DNA of 64,000 nucleotides from Rhodobacteraceae bacterium UBA6141 (GCA_002423245.1 DIVD01000024.1:1-64000), one strand, 5' to 3'. Shown: positions 41,522-50,202, counted from the first letter of the stretch. Numbers and translations are program-made. Notes: a model not told the origin generated them from the letters alone.

Positions 41522-42258
41522 CGGCGGCGCCTCACGGTCGGGATGCGGGTCGGGGAATAGGTCAGGCCGGGATGCGGCGGCAGCCCGTGGGTGCGCGACC
41601 AGAAGCCGGGGCCCCCGCGCGCAAGCCACAGCGGCAGCGCCAGCACCAGCCCCGCCACGAAGCCGCCGGCATGAGCCCAGTAGGCGACGCCGCCCGTGGC
41701 GGCATCGACGGAGGTGCCGTTGAACACCTGCAGCACGAACCACAGGCCCAGCATCGCCCAGGCCGGCACGGGCAAGATCCGGAAGAAGATGATGAAGATC
41801 ACCAGCACGTCGACCCGCGCGCGCGGGAACATCAGCAGATAGCCGCCCATCACCCCCGCGATGGCGCCCGACGCGCCGACCGTGGGGACGAGGCTGAAGG
41901 GATCGGCGATCAGATGCGCCCCCGCCGCCGCGACGCCGCAGGCAAGGTAGAAGCCGAGGAAGCGGGCATGGCCCATTTCGTCCTCCAGATTGTCGCCGAA
42001 GATCCACAGGAACAGCATGTTGCCGACCAGATGCAGCAGCCCGCCATGCAGGAACATCGAGGTGACCACACCGTGCCACGCCTGCCCCCGGGTAACGAGG
42101 CCGGGGACGAGCGCCCAGTCGCCCCAGAAGGCCATCAGCGCGCGTTCATCCGCGAAAAGCGGCCAGGAATAGAGGAACACCGCCACATTCGCCGCAATCA
42201 GCGCCCATGTGGCATAGGCCGGATTGCGCGAGGGGTTGTGGTCGCGGATCGGGAACAT
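41518..42258 (-). CDS. Rhomboid family intramembrane serine protease
   Basis: The 246-residue protein has six or seven membrane helices. The nucleophile motif is TVGASGAIAGVMGGYL near residue 125, and the catalytic His lies in VAYWAHAGGFVAGLVLA near residue 195. HLVGNMLFLWIFGDNLED is the usual L1/helix 2 segment with its structural Asn. It cleaves membrane substrates within the bilayer. The downstream GFA gene overlaps it by four bases. Confidence 0.92.
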   Translation of the reverse strand: MFPIRDHNPSRNPAYATWALIAANVAVFLYSWPLFADERALMAFWGDWALVPGLVTRGQAWHGVVTSMFLHGGLLHLVGNMLFLWIFGDNLEDEMGHARFLGFYLACGVAAAGAHLIADPFSLVPTVGASGAIAGVMGGYLLMFPRARVDVLVIFIIFFRILPVPAWAMLGLWFVLQVFNGTSVDAATGGVAYWAHAGGFVAGLVLALPLWLARGGPGFWSRTHGLPPHPGLTYSPTRIPTVRRRR

Positions 42259-42427
42259 GCGGCAAGGGTGGCCGCGATGGCGGGCGGCGTCAAGGGTCGG
42301 GGACCCTCTGCCAGGTTCGGCTGACGAGCGTCTGGGCGGCCTGCCACTTCGGCATGATCTTCAAGGCTCCGTCAGCGGGCGCAGCAAGAACGGGCGGGCG
42401 CGGCGCGCCGGATGCCCCGCAGCCGGG

Positions 42428-43201
42428 TCACAGCACCGCCAGATCCGCCAGCAGGCGCGCCAGCCGGTCCGGGTCTGCCAGTTGCGGGAAATGGCCGGTG
42501 GGCAGCGGGAAGACCGGGTCGCAGGGGCTGGCCGCGATCATGTCGCGCTGCAGGGCGGGGGTGATGACGCGGTCCGCCTCGCACAGGATATAGGCGCGGG
42601 GGAGGCGGCCGAAATTGCCGGGCGTGAGGTGGATGCGGTCCGTCTGCGGGCGGTTCGGCTGCGGGCCGAGCGCGGCCGCCAGCGCTGCCTGCGCCTCGGG
42701 TGGCGCGTCCTGCGCAAGAAGGGGCAGGGCGGCTGCCGGATCCAGCGTCGTGGTGCCGGGCCCAGGACCGGGGCGCAGGGCGGGGCGGATCGTGTCCGAC
42801 TGGCGCTTCATCAGGTCCAGCGGGCTCTCGCCGTCTTGCGGCAGGAAGGCCGCGACATAGACCAGCCGGGTGATGCGATCGGGCGCGAGTTCCGCCGCGG
42901 CCGAGATCGCCATGCCGCCCATCGAATGGCCGACAAGCAGGGCGGGCGGGCCGGCACGCAGCAGTTCGGCCAGCCGGGCGGCGTACTGCGCGAGGGTGAC
43001 GGTGGCGGGATCGGCCGGGTCCGCGCCATGCCCCGGAAGGTCGGGCGCGATGACCTCGTGCCCCAGGGCGGCAAGCCGGGCAGGAACCTCGCCCCAGGTG
43101 CTGGCGCGGCCCCATGCGCCGTGGACGAGCACGATGCGCGCGGGATCGCGCGCGGGGTCAGGCAGGGGGTCAGGCAGGGGATCAGGCATGGGATCAGGCA
43201 T
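42428..43201 (-). CDS. Alpha/beta hydrolase with N-terminal PDP repeats
   Basis: The 257-residue enzyme has the esterase-like motifs IVLVHGAWGRASTWGEVP (oxyanion region), LLVGHSMGGMAISAA with the nucleophilic Ser near residue 90, and a terminal catalytic His in PLPTGHFPQLADPDRLA. It resembles the salicylate-esterase/hydroxynitrile-lyase-like group. The start at 43201 follows AAGGGAG. The first 16 residues are MPDPMPDPLPDPLPDP, encoded by four 12-base repeats; they are likely an unstructured tail. Confidence 0.84.
   Translation of the reverse strand: MPDPMPDPLPDPLPDPARDPARIVLVHGAWGRASTWGEVPARLAALGHEVIAPDLPGHGADPADPATVTLAQYAARLAELLRAGPPALLVGHSMGGMAISAAAELAPDRITRLVYVAAFLPQDGESPLDLMKRQSDTIRPALRPGPGPGTTTLDPAAALPLLAQDAPPEAQAALAAALGPQPNRPQTDRIHLTPGNFGRLPRAYILCEADRVITPALQRDMIAASPCDPVFPLPTGHFPQLADPDRLARLLADLAVL
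43154..43201. repeat. Four 12-base units at the start of a hydrolase gene
   Basis: Read on the plus strand the units are GGGGTCAGGCAG twice and GGGATCAGGCAT twice. On the minus strand they encode MPDP-MPDP-LPDP-LPDP. Two units contain an in-frame ATG, so copy change also adds or removes start codons. Confidence 0.88.
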
Positions 43202-43320
43202 GGGCGCTCCCTTCGGCGGCGGCAGGGCGGCTCCCATGCCGCTGAATGTTGCAAAATGGCAAGGCGGGAGCCTTTTGCAGGCGATTGTTCCTGCCGGAAT
43301 GCAGCAAGAATCGCTTTTCG

Positions 43321-44304
43321 TCAATCACCGGTGCCGAACCTTTCCAGCGCGGTGCAGAAGACCGCGCCGTCCACATTGCCGCCCGAGGCCGTGCAGATCA
43401 CCGCCTCGCCCTCGATCTCGTCGCCGCGGAACAGCACCGCCGCCAGCGCCACCGCGCCTCCCGGCTCCAGCACGATCTTCAGCCGCGTGAAGGCCACGGC
43501 CATCGCCCGCAGCGCCTCGTCATCGCTGACCACCAGACCGGGGCCGCAGAGCCGTTGCAGGATCGGGAAGGTCAGCGCGCCCGGCTCGGGCGTGATGATG
43601 GCGTCGCAGATCGAGCCGGAGAGCGCGGCATTGCGCCGGCGCTCTCCGGCGGCGAGCGAGCGGGCGGTGTCGTCGAAGCCCGCGGGCTCTGCCGGGCGCA
43701 CCCTGAGCCCCGGCGCCCGCGCCTCCAGCGCCAGCGCGATGCCGGCGGTCAGCCCGCCGCCGCCGCAGCACGTCACCACATCGGCGCGGGTCACGCCCGC
43801 CTCCAGCGCCTGTCTGGCGATCTCCAGCCCGCAGGTGCCTTGCCCGGCGATCACCTCGGCGTCGTCGAAGGGACGCACCAGCGTCAGCCCCCGCTCTGCC
43901 GCGAGGGCCGCGGCGACGGCGTCGCGGTCCCCGGTGGCGCGGTCATAAAGCACCACCTCGGCGCCAAGCGCGCGGGTGTTGTCGAGCTTCAGCCGCGGCG
44001 CGTCGGCGGGCATCACGATCACCGCGGGCGCCCCGAAGGCGCGCGCGGCCGCCGCCACACCCTGCGCATGGTTGCCCGAGGAACAGGCGATCACCCCGCG
44101 CGCCCGCGCCTCGGCCGGCAGCGCCGACAGCGCCGCCCAGGCGCCGCGCGCCTTGAACGACCCGGTGTGTTGCAGGCATTCGGCCTTCACCAGCACCCGC
44201 CGCCCCGCCAGCGCATCGACGAAGGGCGAGGACAGCAGCGGCGTGCAGCGGACATGCCCCGCCATCCGCGCGGCGGCCGCCTCGATGCGGGCGATGTCGG
44301 TCAT
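43321..44304 (-). CDS. Threonine/serine dehydratase-like PLP enzyme
   Basis: The 327-residue fold-type II enzyme has the PLP lysine in ECLQHTGSFKARGAWAAL near residue 50, SSGNHAQGVAAAARAFG, the glycine loop CCGGGGLTAGIALALE, and the terminal TASGGNVDG. It lacks the regulatory ACT domain of biosynthetic IlvA and matches the catabolic or racemase-like group that acts on threonine, serine or hydroxyaspartate. It ends 119 bases before the PDP-repeat hydrolase and follows another hydrolase gene by four bases. Confidence 0.86.
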   Translation of the reverse strand: MTDIARIEAAAARMAGHVRCTPLLSSPFVDALAGRRVLVKAECLQHTGSFKARGAWAALSALPAEARARGVIACSSGNHAQGVAAAARAFGAPAVIVMPADAPRLKLDNTRALGAEVVLYDRATGDRDAVAAALAAERGLTLVRPFDDAEVIAGQGTCGLEIARQALEAGVTRADVVTCCGGGGLTAGIALALEARAPGLRVRPAEPAGFDDTARSLAAGERRRNAALSGSICDAIITPEPGALTFPILQRLCGPGLVVSDDEALRAMAVAFTRLKIVLEPGGAVALAAVLFRGDEIEGEAVICTASGGNVDGAVFCTALERFGTGD

Positions 44305-44308
44305 GGGC

Positions 44309-45154
44309 CTAGCCTTCCAGCCGATCCAGGAACGCGCCGATCAGCGCCAGCGATTCGGGCTCGTCGAGGAACGGCACATGGCCGCGGTCCGGCACCTCGG
44401 CGACCAGCGCATCGGGGCGCCGGCGGCGCATCTCGGCCAGCGTTTCGGGCGACAGGATGTCGGAGTTCGCGCCGCGGATCACCGCCAGCGGCAGGCCGTC
44501 CAGCGCATCGAAGACCTGCCACATGTCGGGGGTCGCGCCGGCCGCGGGCTGCGCCAGCATCGCCGTGTGCAGCGCCGGGTCATAGCGCAGGCGCAGGCCG
44601 CCCTCGGGCCGCTCTTCGTACCAATGCGCGACCTGGCGGCGCCAGACCGCCAGCGGCACCCCCGGAAACTCGCGCGCCAGGTTCCGCTGCGTCGCCTCGG
44701 CCACCGCGTCCAGCGTCGGCTGCGGCGGCACCTTGCCGACATAGTCCATGATCCGCGCCATCCCCGCCGCGTCGACCACGGGCCCGATATCGTTGAGGAT
44801 CACCCCCGACAGCCGCGCCCGGAACCCCGCCGCCATCACCATCGCGATCAGCCCCCCGCGCGAGGTGCCGAGGATCGCCACCCGCGCAAGCCCCAGATGG
44901 TCCAGCAGTTCCACCACGTCCTGCGCCTCGCGCAGCAGGTTGTAGTTGTTGAAATCGGGGTCGTGATCCGAAAGCCCGCGCCCGCGATAGTCCATGCGGA
45001 TCAACCGGCAGCGGCCCGCCAGCGGCTCCAGCAGCGTGTCGAAATCGTCCATGTTGCGGGTCAGCCCGGCAAGACACAGCAGCGGTGTGCCCGTGCCACG
45101 GTCGTCATAGGCAAGGCGAAGGCCGTCGGTGGTGGTGAACTTGGCAAGGGTCAT
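44309..45154 (-). CDS. Alpha/beta hydrolase
   Basis: The 281-residue enzyme has the fold's landmarks: PLLCLAGLTRNMDDFDTLLE (oxyanion region), RLIRMDYRGRGLSDHDPDF, nucleophile elbow VAILGTSRGGLIAMVMA near residue 100, LAVIRGANSDILSPETLAEM with the acid, and VPDRGHVPFLDEPES with the His. The substrate is not evident; the layout is that of haloperoxidase or lactonase-like hydrolases. The ATG at 45154 gives a normal length. Its stop lies four bases before the dehydratase gene, making a two-gene run. Confidence 0.86.
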   Translation of the reverse strand: MTLAKFTTTDGLRLAYDDRGTGTPLLCLAGLTRNMDDFDTLLEPLAGRCRLIRMDYRGRGLSDHDPDFNNYNLLREAQDVVELLDHLGLARVAILGTSRGGLIAMVMAAGFRARLSGVILNDIGPVVDAAGMARIMDYVGKVPPQPTLDAVAEATQRNLAREFPGVPLAVWRRQVAHWYEERPEGGLRLRYDPALHTAMLAQPAAGATPDMWQVFDALDGLPLAVIRGANSDILSPETLAEMRRRRPDALVAEVPDRGHVPFLDEPESLALIGAFLDRLEG

Positions 45155-45344
45155 GGCGTCTCCAGCAAGGCGGGCGGGACGGCCCGGGCCAGTCCCCCGG
45201 GCGGCGAAGCTGCCCTCCGGCGCGCAGACTGGCACAGAGCCGCGCGCCGCGAAAGGGGCCGGGCGCGGCGAAAGGGGGCGGTTCGCGCTTGGCGCGGCGC
45301 GCGCGGCCCTAGCATCGGCGCATCCGCAACCGGGAGCCACGCCG

Positions 45345-45932
45345 ATGAACACCGATCCTGACCAGTTGCGCGCCCGCATCGCCGAATTGCGGCAGGCGCT
45401 GGAGGCCGGGGTCGAGGAGCGCCGGCAGATCTGGCGCTACCGGATCGACCGGGGACGCGCGGTGTTCGAGGCCGAGGCGCAGCAGCAGCACCGCGAACTG
45501 CGCGAGGGGCTGGCGAGCTACATCGCCCGCGCGCGGCTGTCGGTGGTGGTGACGGCGCCGTTCATCTATGCGCTGATCGTGCCCTTCGCCCTGCTGGACC
45601 TGTTCGTGACCGTCTATCAGGCGGTGTGCTTTCCGGTCTATGGCATCGCCAGGGTGCGCCGCGCCGATCACATCATCATCGACCGGCACATGCTGGGCTA
45701 CCTCAACGGGCTGCAGAAGCTGAACTGCGTCTATTGCGGCTATGCCAACGGGCTGATCTCCTATGTGCGGGAGATCGCGGGCCGGACCGAGGCCTACTGG
45801 TGCCCGATCAAGCATCTGCGCAGCGCGACCGAGCCGCATCCGCATTACGACGGGTTCTGCGATTTCGGCGATGCCGCGGGCTTTCGCGCGCGGGTTGACG
45901 GGCGCGACGCGCGGCCGCGCCGGGAGGTCTAG
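45345..45932 (+). CDS. Conserved membrane protein with CxxC motif, function unknown
   Basis: The 195-residue product begins with a coiled-coil helix (LRARIAELRQALEAGVEERRQIWRYRIDRGRAVFEAEAQQQHREL), then two membrane segments (ARLSVVVTAPFIYALIVPFALLDLFVTVYQAVCFPVYG). A soluble C-terminal part follows with YLNGLQKLNCVYCGYANGL, then YWCPIKHLR and HPHYDGFCDFGD. The Cys and His spacing (CxxC, C, H, C) suggests a metal or redox site. I recognise it only as a conserved hypothetical. It is flanked by convergent fabI and a divergent hydrolase. Confidence 0.7.
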   Translation: MNTDPDQLRARIAELRQALEAGVEERRQIWRYRIDRGRAVFEAEAQQQHRELREGLASYIARARLSVVVTAPFIYALIVPFALLDLFVTVYQAVCFPVYGIARVRRADHIIIDRHMLGYLNGLQKLNCVYCGYANGLISYVREIAGRTEAYWCPIKHLRSATEPHPHYDGFCDFGDAAGFRARVDGRDARPRREV

Positions 45933-45941
45933 GCGCCCGGC

Positions 45942-46730
45942 CTACAGGTTCTCGGGCTGCGGCATCCCCAGCACATGAAAGCCGCAGTCCACGATCACGA
46001 TCTCGCCCGTGGTGCAGGCGCCGTAGTCGGAGGCGAGGTAGACCGCCGTGCCGCCGATCGACTCCAGCGTCGCATTGGCGCGCAGCGGAGAGTTCGCCTC
46101 GGTATGGCGGAAGGTCTTGCGCGCGCCGCCGATGGCCGCGCCCGCCAGCGTCTTCATCGGGCCGGGGCTGATCGCGTTGACGCGGATGCCGTCGGGGCCA
46201 AGGTCGTTGGCAAGGTAGCGCACCGCGGATTCCAGTGCCGCCTTGGCCACGCCCATCACGTTGTAGAACGGCGTCACCCGGTTCGATCCCTGGTAGGTCA
46301 GCGTCAGCAGCGTACCGCCATCGGGCATGATCTGTGCCGCCCTGCGCGCCACGTCGATGAACGAAAAGCACGAGATCGACAGTGAATTGCGGAAATTCTC
46401 GCGCGTGGTGTTGATGAAGCGGCCGGCCAGTTCGGTCTTGTCGGAATAGGCGATGGCGTGGACGAGGAAGTCGATCTTGCCCCATTCCGCCTTCAGCCGG
46501 GCGAAGGCGGCGTCGAGACTCTCGTCGTTCATCACATCGACATCGACCAGCAGCGAGGCGCCGAGCGAGGCCGCCAGCGGCTCCACCCGCTTGCCGAACG
46601 CCTCGCCCTGATACGCAAAGGCCAGTTCCGCGCCCTCGGCGGCCAGCGCCCGCGCGATGCCCCAGGCGATGGAACGGTCGTTGGCGACCCCCATCACCAG
46701 CCCGCGCTTGCCCGTCATCAGATCGGCCAT
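45942..46730 (-). CDS. fabI: Enoyl-ACP reductase FabI
   Basis: FabI reduces enoyl-ACP in the last step of each fatty-acid elongation cycle. The 262-residue SDR-type enzyme begins KRGLVMGVANDRSIAWGIA, has VHAIAYSDKTELAGRF, the active-site Y-x6-K as YNVMGVAKAALESAVRYLA near residue 155, and RVNAISPGPMKTLAGAAIG. It follows fabB by six bases and fabA further up, forming one run. Confidence 0.94.
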   Translation of the reverse strand: MADLMTGKRGLVMGVANDRSIAWGIARALAAEGAELAFAYQGEAFGKRVEPLAASLGASLLVDVDVMNDESLDAAFARLKAEWGKIDFLVHAIAYSDKTELAGRFINTTRENFRNSLSISCFSFIDVARRAAQIMPDGGTLLTLTYQGSNRVTPFYNVMGVAKAALESAVRYLANDLGPDGIRVNAISPGPMKTLAGAAIGGARKTFRHTEANSPLRANATLESIGGTAVYLASDYGACTTGEIVIVDCGFHVLGMPQPENL

Positions 46731-46736
46731 GTCAGT

Positions 46737-47966
46737 TCACCCCAGATACTTGGACAGCAGCATAGAGCCATTGGTGCCACCAAAGCCGAAGCTGTTGGTC
46801 ATCACCGTATCCAGCCCCGCGCCGTCGATCCGGGTGGTGGCAATCTCGCCCGGATCGATCGCCGGATCGAGCCTGGCCACGTTGATCGAGGGTGCGATGA
46901 AGTCGTGTCGCAGCATCAAGATGCAGTAGATCGCCTCCTGCGCGCCGGTGGCACCCTGGCTGTGGCCGGTCATCGACTTGGTGGAACTGATCGGCGGCGT
47001 GCTGCCGCGCCCGAACACCCGGCGCACGGCCTCCACCTCGCCGACATCGCCGACCGGGGTCGATGTGCCATGCGCGTTGATGTAGCCGACCTTGCGATCG
47101 GGGCCGAGCGATTGCAGCGCCAGCCGCATCGCCCGCTCGCCGCCCTCGCCCGAGGGGGCAACCATGTCATGCCCGTCCGAGGTGGCGGCATAGCCGGTGA
47201 TCTCGGCATGGATCCGCGCGCCGCGCGCCTTCGCGTGTTCCAGTTCCTCGAGCACGAGGATGCCGCCGCCGCCGGCGATCACGAAGCCGTCGCGCCCCGC
47301 ATCGAAGGCGCGCGAGGCCTCGGACGGGCGGTCGTTGTACTTGGACGACATCGCCCCCATCGCGTCAAAGAGGCAGGACAACGTCCAGTCCAGTTCCTCG
47401 GCGCCGCCGGCGAACATCACGTCCTGCTTGCCCATCATGATCTGCTCGGCGGCGTTGCCGATGCAATGCAGCGAGGTGGTGCAGGCCGAGGTGATGGAAT
47501 AGCTGATGCCCTTGATCCTGAACGCGGTCGAGAGATTGGCCGAGATCGTCGAGGACATGCATTTGGGCACGGCGAAGGGCCCGATCCGCTTGGGCGCGCC
47601 CTGGGTCAGCACGATCTGATGCGCGGCGAACATGGATGAGGTGGAGGGCCCGCCCGACCCGGCGACAAGGCCGGTGCGGGGGTTCGACACCTCCGCCTCG
47701 GTCAGGCCCGCATCGGCGATGGCCTGGCTCATCGCGATATGGGCATAGGCCGCGCCCGGCCCCATGAAGCGCAGCGCGCGCTTGTCGACATGGGCGGTGA
47801 TGTCGATATCGACCGCGCCCGCGACCTGGCTGCGAAAGCCGCGCTCCGCCATGTCGGCATTGGTGGTAATGCCCGACCGGCCCGCCCTCAGCGAGGCCAG
47901 AACCTCATCCGTGCTGTTGCCGATGGATGAAACGATGCCGAGGCCAGTAACGACGACGCGGCGCAT
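46737..47966 (-). CDS. fabB: 3-oxoacyl-ACP synthase I FabB
   Basis: FabB condenses malonyl-ACP with acyl-ACP and, with FabA, makes unsaturated fatty acids. The 409-residue ketosynthase has the catalytic Cys in YSITSACTTSLHCIGNA near residue 165 and the two histidines in INAHGTSTPVGD and STKSMTGHSQGATGAQEA. Its end FGFGGTNGSMLLSKYLG is typical. It lies between fabA and fabI in the same direction. Confidence 0.95.
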   Translation of the reverse strand: MRRVVVTGLGIVSSIGNSTDEVLASLRAGRSGITTNADMAERGFRSQVAGAVDIDITAHVDKRALRFMGPGAAYAHIAMSQAIADAGLTEAEVSNPRTGLVAGSGGPSTSSMFAAHQIVLTQGAPKRIGPFAVPKCMSSTISANLSTAFRIKGISYSITSACTTSLHCIGNAAEQIMMGKQDVMFAGGAEELDWTLSCLFDAMGAMSSKYNDRPSEASRAFDAGRDGFVIAGGGGILVLEELEHAKARGARIHAEITGYAATSDGHDMVAPSGEGGERAMRLALQSLGPDRKVGYINAHGTSTPVGDVGEVEAVRRVFGRGSTPPISSTKSMTGHSQGATGAQEAIYCILMLRHDFIAPSINVARLDPAIDPGEIATTRIDGAGLDTVMTNSFGFGGTNGSMLLSKYLG

Positions 47967-47992
47967 GGGCGGCTCTCCTGAAAAGCTGGGGA

Positions 47993-48505
47993 TCAGGCTG
48001 CCGGGGCAGCCAGACCGACCCTCATGTCCTTGACCTGATAGATGACCTCGCCATCGGCCTCGACCCGGCCATCGGCGACGCCCATCTTCAGCCGCCGGTC
48101 GATGAGGCGGGTGAAATCCACGTGATAGGTGATCATCGTGCGGGCGGGGGTGACCATGCCGGTCAGCTTCACCTCACCGGCGCCAAGCGCAAAGCCCTGG
48201 CCCTGCCAGCCGCGCCAGCCAAGGTTGAAGCCGGTCAGTTGCCACAGCCCGTCAAGGCCAAGACAGCCGGGCATCACCGGGTTGCCGGGGAAGTGGCACT
48301 TGAAGAACCACAGGTCGGGGGTGATGTCGAATTCGGCGACCACATGGCCCTTGCCATGCGCGCCGCCATCTGCGGAAATGTCGGTGATGCGGTCCATCAT
48401 CAGCATCGGCGGTTCGGGCAGCTGCGCATTGCCGGGGCCGAAAAGTTCCCCCCGCGCGCATTTCAGCAGCGCCTCCCTGTCGAAGCTTGTCGGATAACCC
48501 GCCAT
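47993..48505 (-). CDS. fabA: 3-hydroxydecanoyl-ACP dehydratase/isomerase FabA
   Basis: FabA introduces the cis double bond of unsaturated fatty acids. The 170-residue product begins at MAGYPTSFDREALLKCARGELFG and has the active-site His in WFFKCHFPGNPVMPGCLGLDGLWQ near residue 70, followed by AGEVKLTGMV and HVDFTRLIDRRLKMGVADG. The upstream ATG at 48565 adds 20 residues without similarity, so 48505 is chosen. It is divergent from irr. Confidence 0.94.
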   Translation of the reverse strand: MAGYPTSFDREALLKCARGELFGPGNAQLPEPPMLMMDRITDISADGGAHGKGHVVAEFDITPDLWFFKCHFPGNPVMPGCLGLDGLWQLTGFNLGWRGWQGQGFALGAGEVKLTGMVTPARTMITYHVDFTRLIDRRLKMGVADGRVEADGEVIYQVKDMRVGLAAPAA

Positions 48506-48647
48506 GCCGGCCCGTCCCCCCGTGCAGAACACTCTCTCATACCGGCTTCCCTCTAGCATCCGCATCGGAGGGGGCGCAATAGCCGCGCGGGCCCCGGTTT
48601 TCGGGGCGCATCGGAGGCGCGCGGCGTGCGACTTTGGCGGATAGGGT

Positions 48648-48676
48648 TTGAAATCGCGGCGGCTCCGCCCTTATAT
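48648..48676 (+). promoter_or_regulatory. Sigma-70-type promoter for irr
   Basis: TTGAAA (48648-48653) and TTATAT (48671-48676) are 17 bases apart and end 30 bases before the irr ATG. This is the best housekeeping promoter match in the window. It lies in the 200-base divergent gap with fabA. Confidence 0.7.
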
Positions 48677-48705
48677 GAAACTTCAGCAAAGGGGATGTTG
48701 CGCAG

Positions 48706-49122
48706 ATGACGGCCGAACCCGAAACCACCGGGACCAGATGGCTGGCGAAGGCCGGTCTGCGCCCGACGCGGCAGCGTGTCGCGCTCGCCGCCCTGCTGGT
48801 CGGCGATGGCGAGAACCGGCACGTCACGGCCGAAAGCCTCTATGCCGCGGCGCGTGCCTCGGGCGAGGGCGTGTCTCTGGCGACGGTGTACAACACCCTG
48901 CGCGCCTTCTGCGAGGCGGGGCTGATGCAGGAAATCACCGTCGATGGCGCCCGGTCCTGTTTCGACACGCGGATGGACGATCACCCGCATTTCTTCTGGG
49001 AGGACAGCTCGGAACTGACCGACGCCCCCGCGGAAGAGCTGGAAATCACCCGCCTGCCGGCCGCCCCCGCAGGCGCCGAGATCGTGCGTGTCGATGTGGT
49101 GATCCGCCTGCGCCGGGCCTGA
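48706..49122 (+). CDS. irr: Fur-family iron response regulator Irr
   Basis: The 138-residue protein has a Fur-type winged helix (KAGLRPTRQRVALAALLVG, VTAESLYAAARASGEGVSLATVYNTLRAFCEAGLMQEI) and a dimer domain with FDTRMDDHPHFFWEDSSELTDAP. The HPHF motif and the lack of the CxxC structural zinc pairs place it with Irr, the haem-responsive iron regulator of alphaproteobacteria. A good promoter precedes it. Its position divergent from fabA-fabB-fabI is a recurring arrangement in Rhodobacterales. Confidence 0.88.
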   Translation: MTAEPETTGTRWLAKAGLRPTRQRVALAALLVGDGENRHVTAESLYAAARASGEGVSLATVYNTLRAFCEAGLMQEITVDGARSCFDTRMDDHPHFFWEDSSELTDAPAEELEITRLPAAPAGAEIVRVDVVIRLRRA

Positions 49123-49155
49123 CCCGGCGACCGGCCGGACCCCGCCGCCCGCTCC

Positions 49156-50022
49156 TCAGAACCACTGGCCCGGCTCCATCAGGCCCAGGTCCATCAGTTG
49201 CTGCGAGTGCCACTCGAACGGGACCGAGTTGTGCCAGTTGAAGCTGGCGATGTCATAGGTGGAGCCCGGATTGGTCTTCAGCGCCTTGGCGGTGCGGAAG
49301 GAGGCAATGGCGGCGGTCAGGTTGTTGTGCCAGGGGCAGGCATAGGTGTTGTACTCGGGCATGTTGAAGGTGTGATCGGCCTGCAGTTGCAGCCCCGGCT
49401 GGGCGCGGAACAGCCCGATGCGGTCGATGCGGCGGCGGTCTTTCGGGATATGCTCCTCGAACCGCCAGCGGATGCCGCCGAAGAAATCCAGTTGCCGCTC
49501 GCAGAAGTGTCCCGCCTCGTCCTTGCGGGCGAGCGCGTAGTAACCGGTGCGGTCCAGCAGCGCACCGGCCAGATCCACCGCATCGGGATGCGCCCACAGA
49601 TCGGCGGCATAAAGATCGACGACATAGCACAGCATCGCGTCGCGCCGCTCCTCGGCGTGGAAGGCGATCAGTTCGCGCACGTTCCGCGTCTCGCAGAACG
49701 GATGGAACAGGTATTCGGCGTTGTAGCAGCAGTAAAGCCATGTGGTCGGCGGCGCGGCGGCGATGACCGGGTTGACCGCCTGCACCAGCGCGCCCTCGGC
49801 CCTGACCGGATGGGTGATGCGATGGACCTGCGCCGCCAGATCCTCGGGCAATGCCAGTTCGGGCGGCGCGAACAGCAGCACCGCGCGAAATCCGGCCTTC
49901 AGGTGGTGGCGCAGGGTGCTGTCCACCTCGACCAGATCCTCGGCAAGGATGATCGCCACCGGCCCCCTCGCCAGCACGTCCCGGCCGCGCGCCAGGAAAT
50001 CGTCGATCGAGCGGTAGTCCAT
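49156..50022 (-). CDS. Conserved protein of unknown function, possibly glycosyltransferase-like
   Basis: The 288-residue protein has no signal peptide or membrane segment. An N-terminal alpha/beta part (GPVAIILAEDLVEVDSTLRHHLKAGFRAVLLFAPPELALP) resembles the start of nucleotide-diphospho-sugar transferases, and RDAMLCYVVDLYAADLWAHPDAVDLAG holds a D-x-Y/D acidic cluster. Conserved-looking Trp/His segments follow (MPEYNTYACPWHNNL, FNWHNSVPFEWHSQQLMDLG). I do not assign a reaction. It is divergent from miaB across a repeat-bearing gap and converges with irr. Confidence 0.6.
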   Translation of the reverse strand: MDYRSIDDFLARGRDVLARGPVAIILAEDLVEVDSTLRHHLKAGFRAVLLFAPPELALPEDLAAQVHRITHPVRAEGALVQAVNPVIAAAPPTTWLYCCYNAEYLFHPFCETRNVRELIAFHAEERRDAMLCYVVDLYAADLWAHPDAVDLAGALLDRTGYYALARKDEAGHFCERQLDFFGGIRWRFEEHIPKDRRRIDRIGLFRAQPGLQLQADHTFNMPEYNTYACPWHNNLTAAIASFRTAKALKTNPGSTYDIASFNWHNSVPFEWHSQQLMDLGLMEPGQWF

Positions 50023-50067
50023 GTGCAAATCCGTCCGCAGCTGCAGCGGCAGGGTCGGGCAGGGCGG

Positions 50068-50202
50068 CGCGCAATGCAAGCCCCGCCGCGCCGCAGGGCG
50101 CGCGCAATGCAAGCCCCGCCGCGACGCAGGGCGCGCGCAATGCAAGCCCCGCCGCGACGCAGGGCGGCGCGCAATGCAAGCCGCGCCGCGCGGCCGGGCG
50201 GC
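50068..50202. repeat. Four tandem 33-base repeats upstream of miaB
   Basis: A unit containing GCGCGCAATGCAAGCCCCGCC followed by GCGACGCAGG occurs four times, its CAATGCAAG core beginning at 50072, 50105, 50138 and 50172 (33, 33 and 34 bases apart). A degenerate fifth GGCATTGCA lies inverted near 50203. The array fills the gap between two divergent starts (50022 and 50291). There are no unique spacers, so it is not a CRISPR array. Confidence 0.88.

Noticed and set aside
50068..50202. CRISPR-like array
   Set aside because: The 33-base units are directly adjacent with no unique spacers and no cas genes are present.
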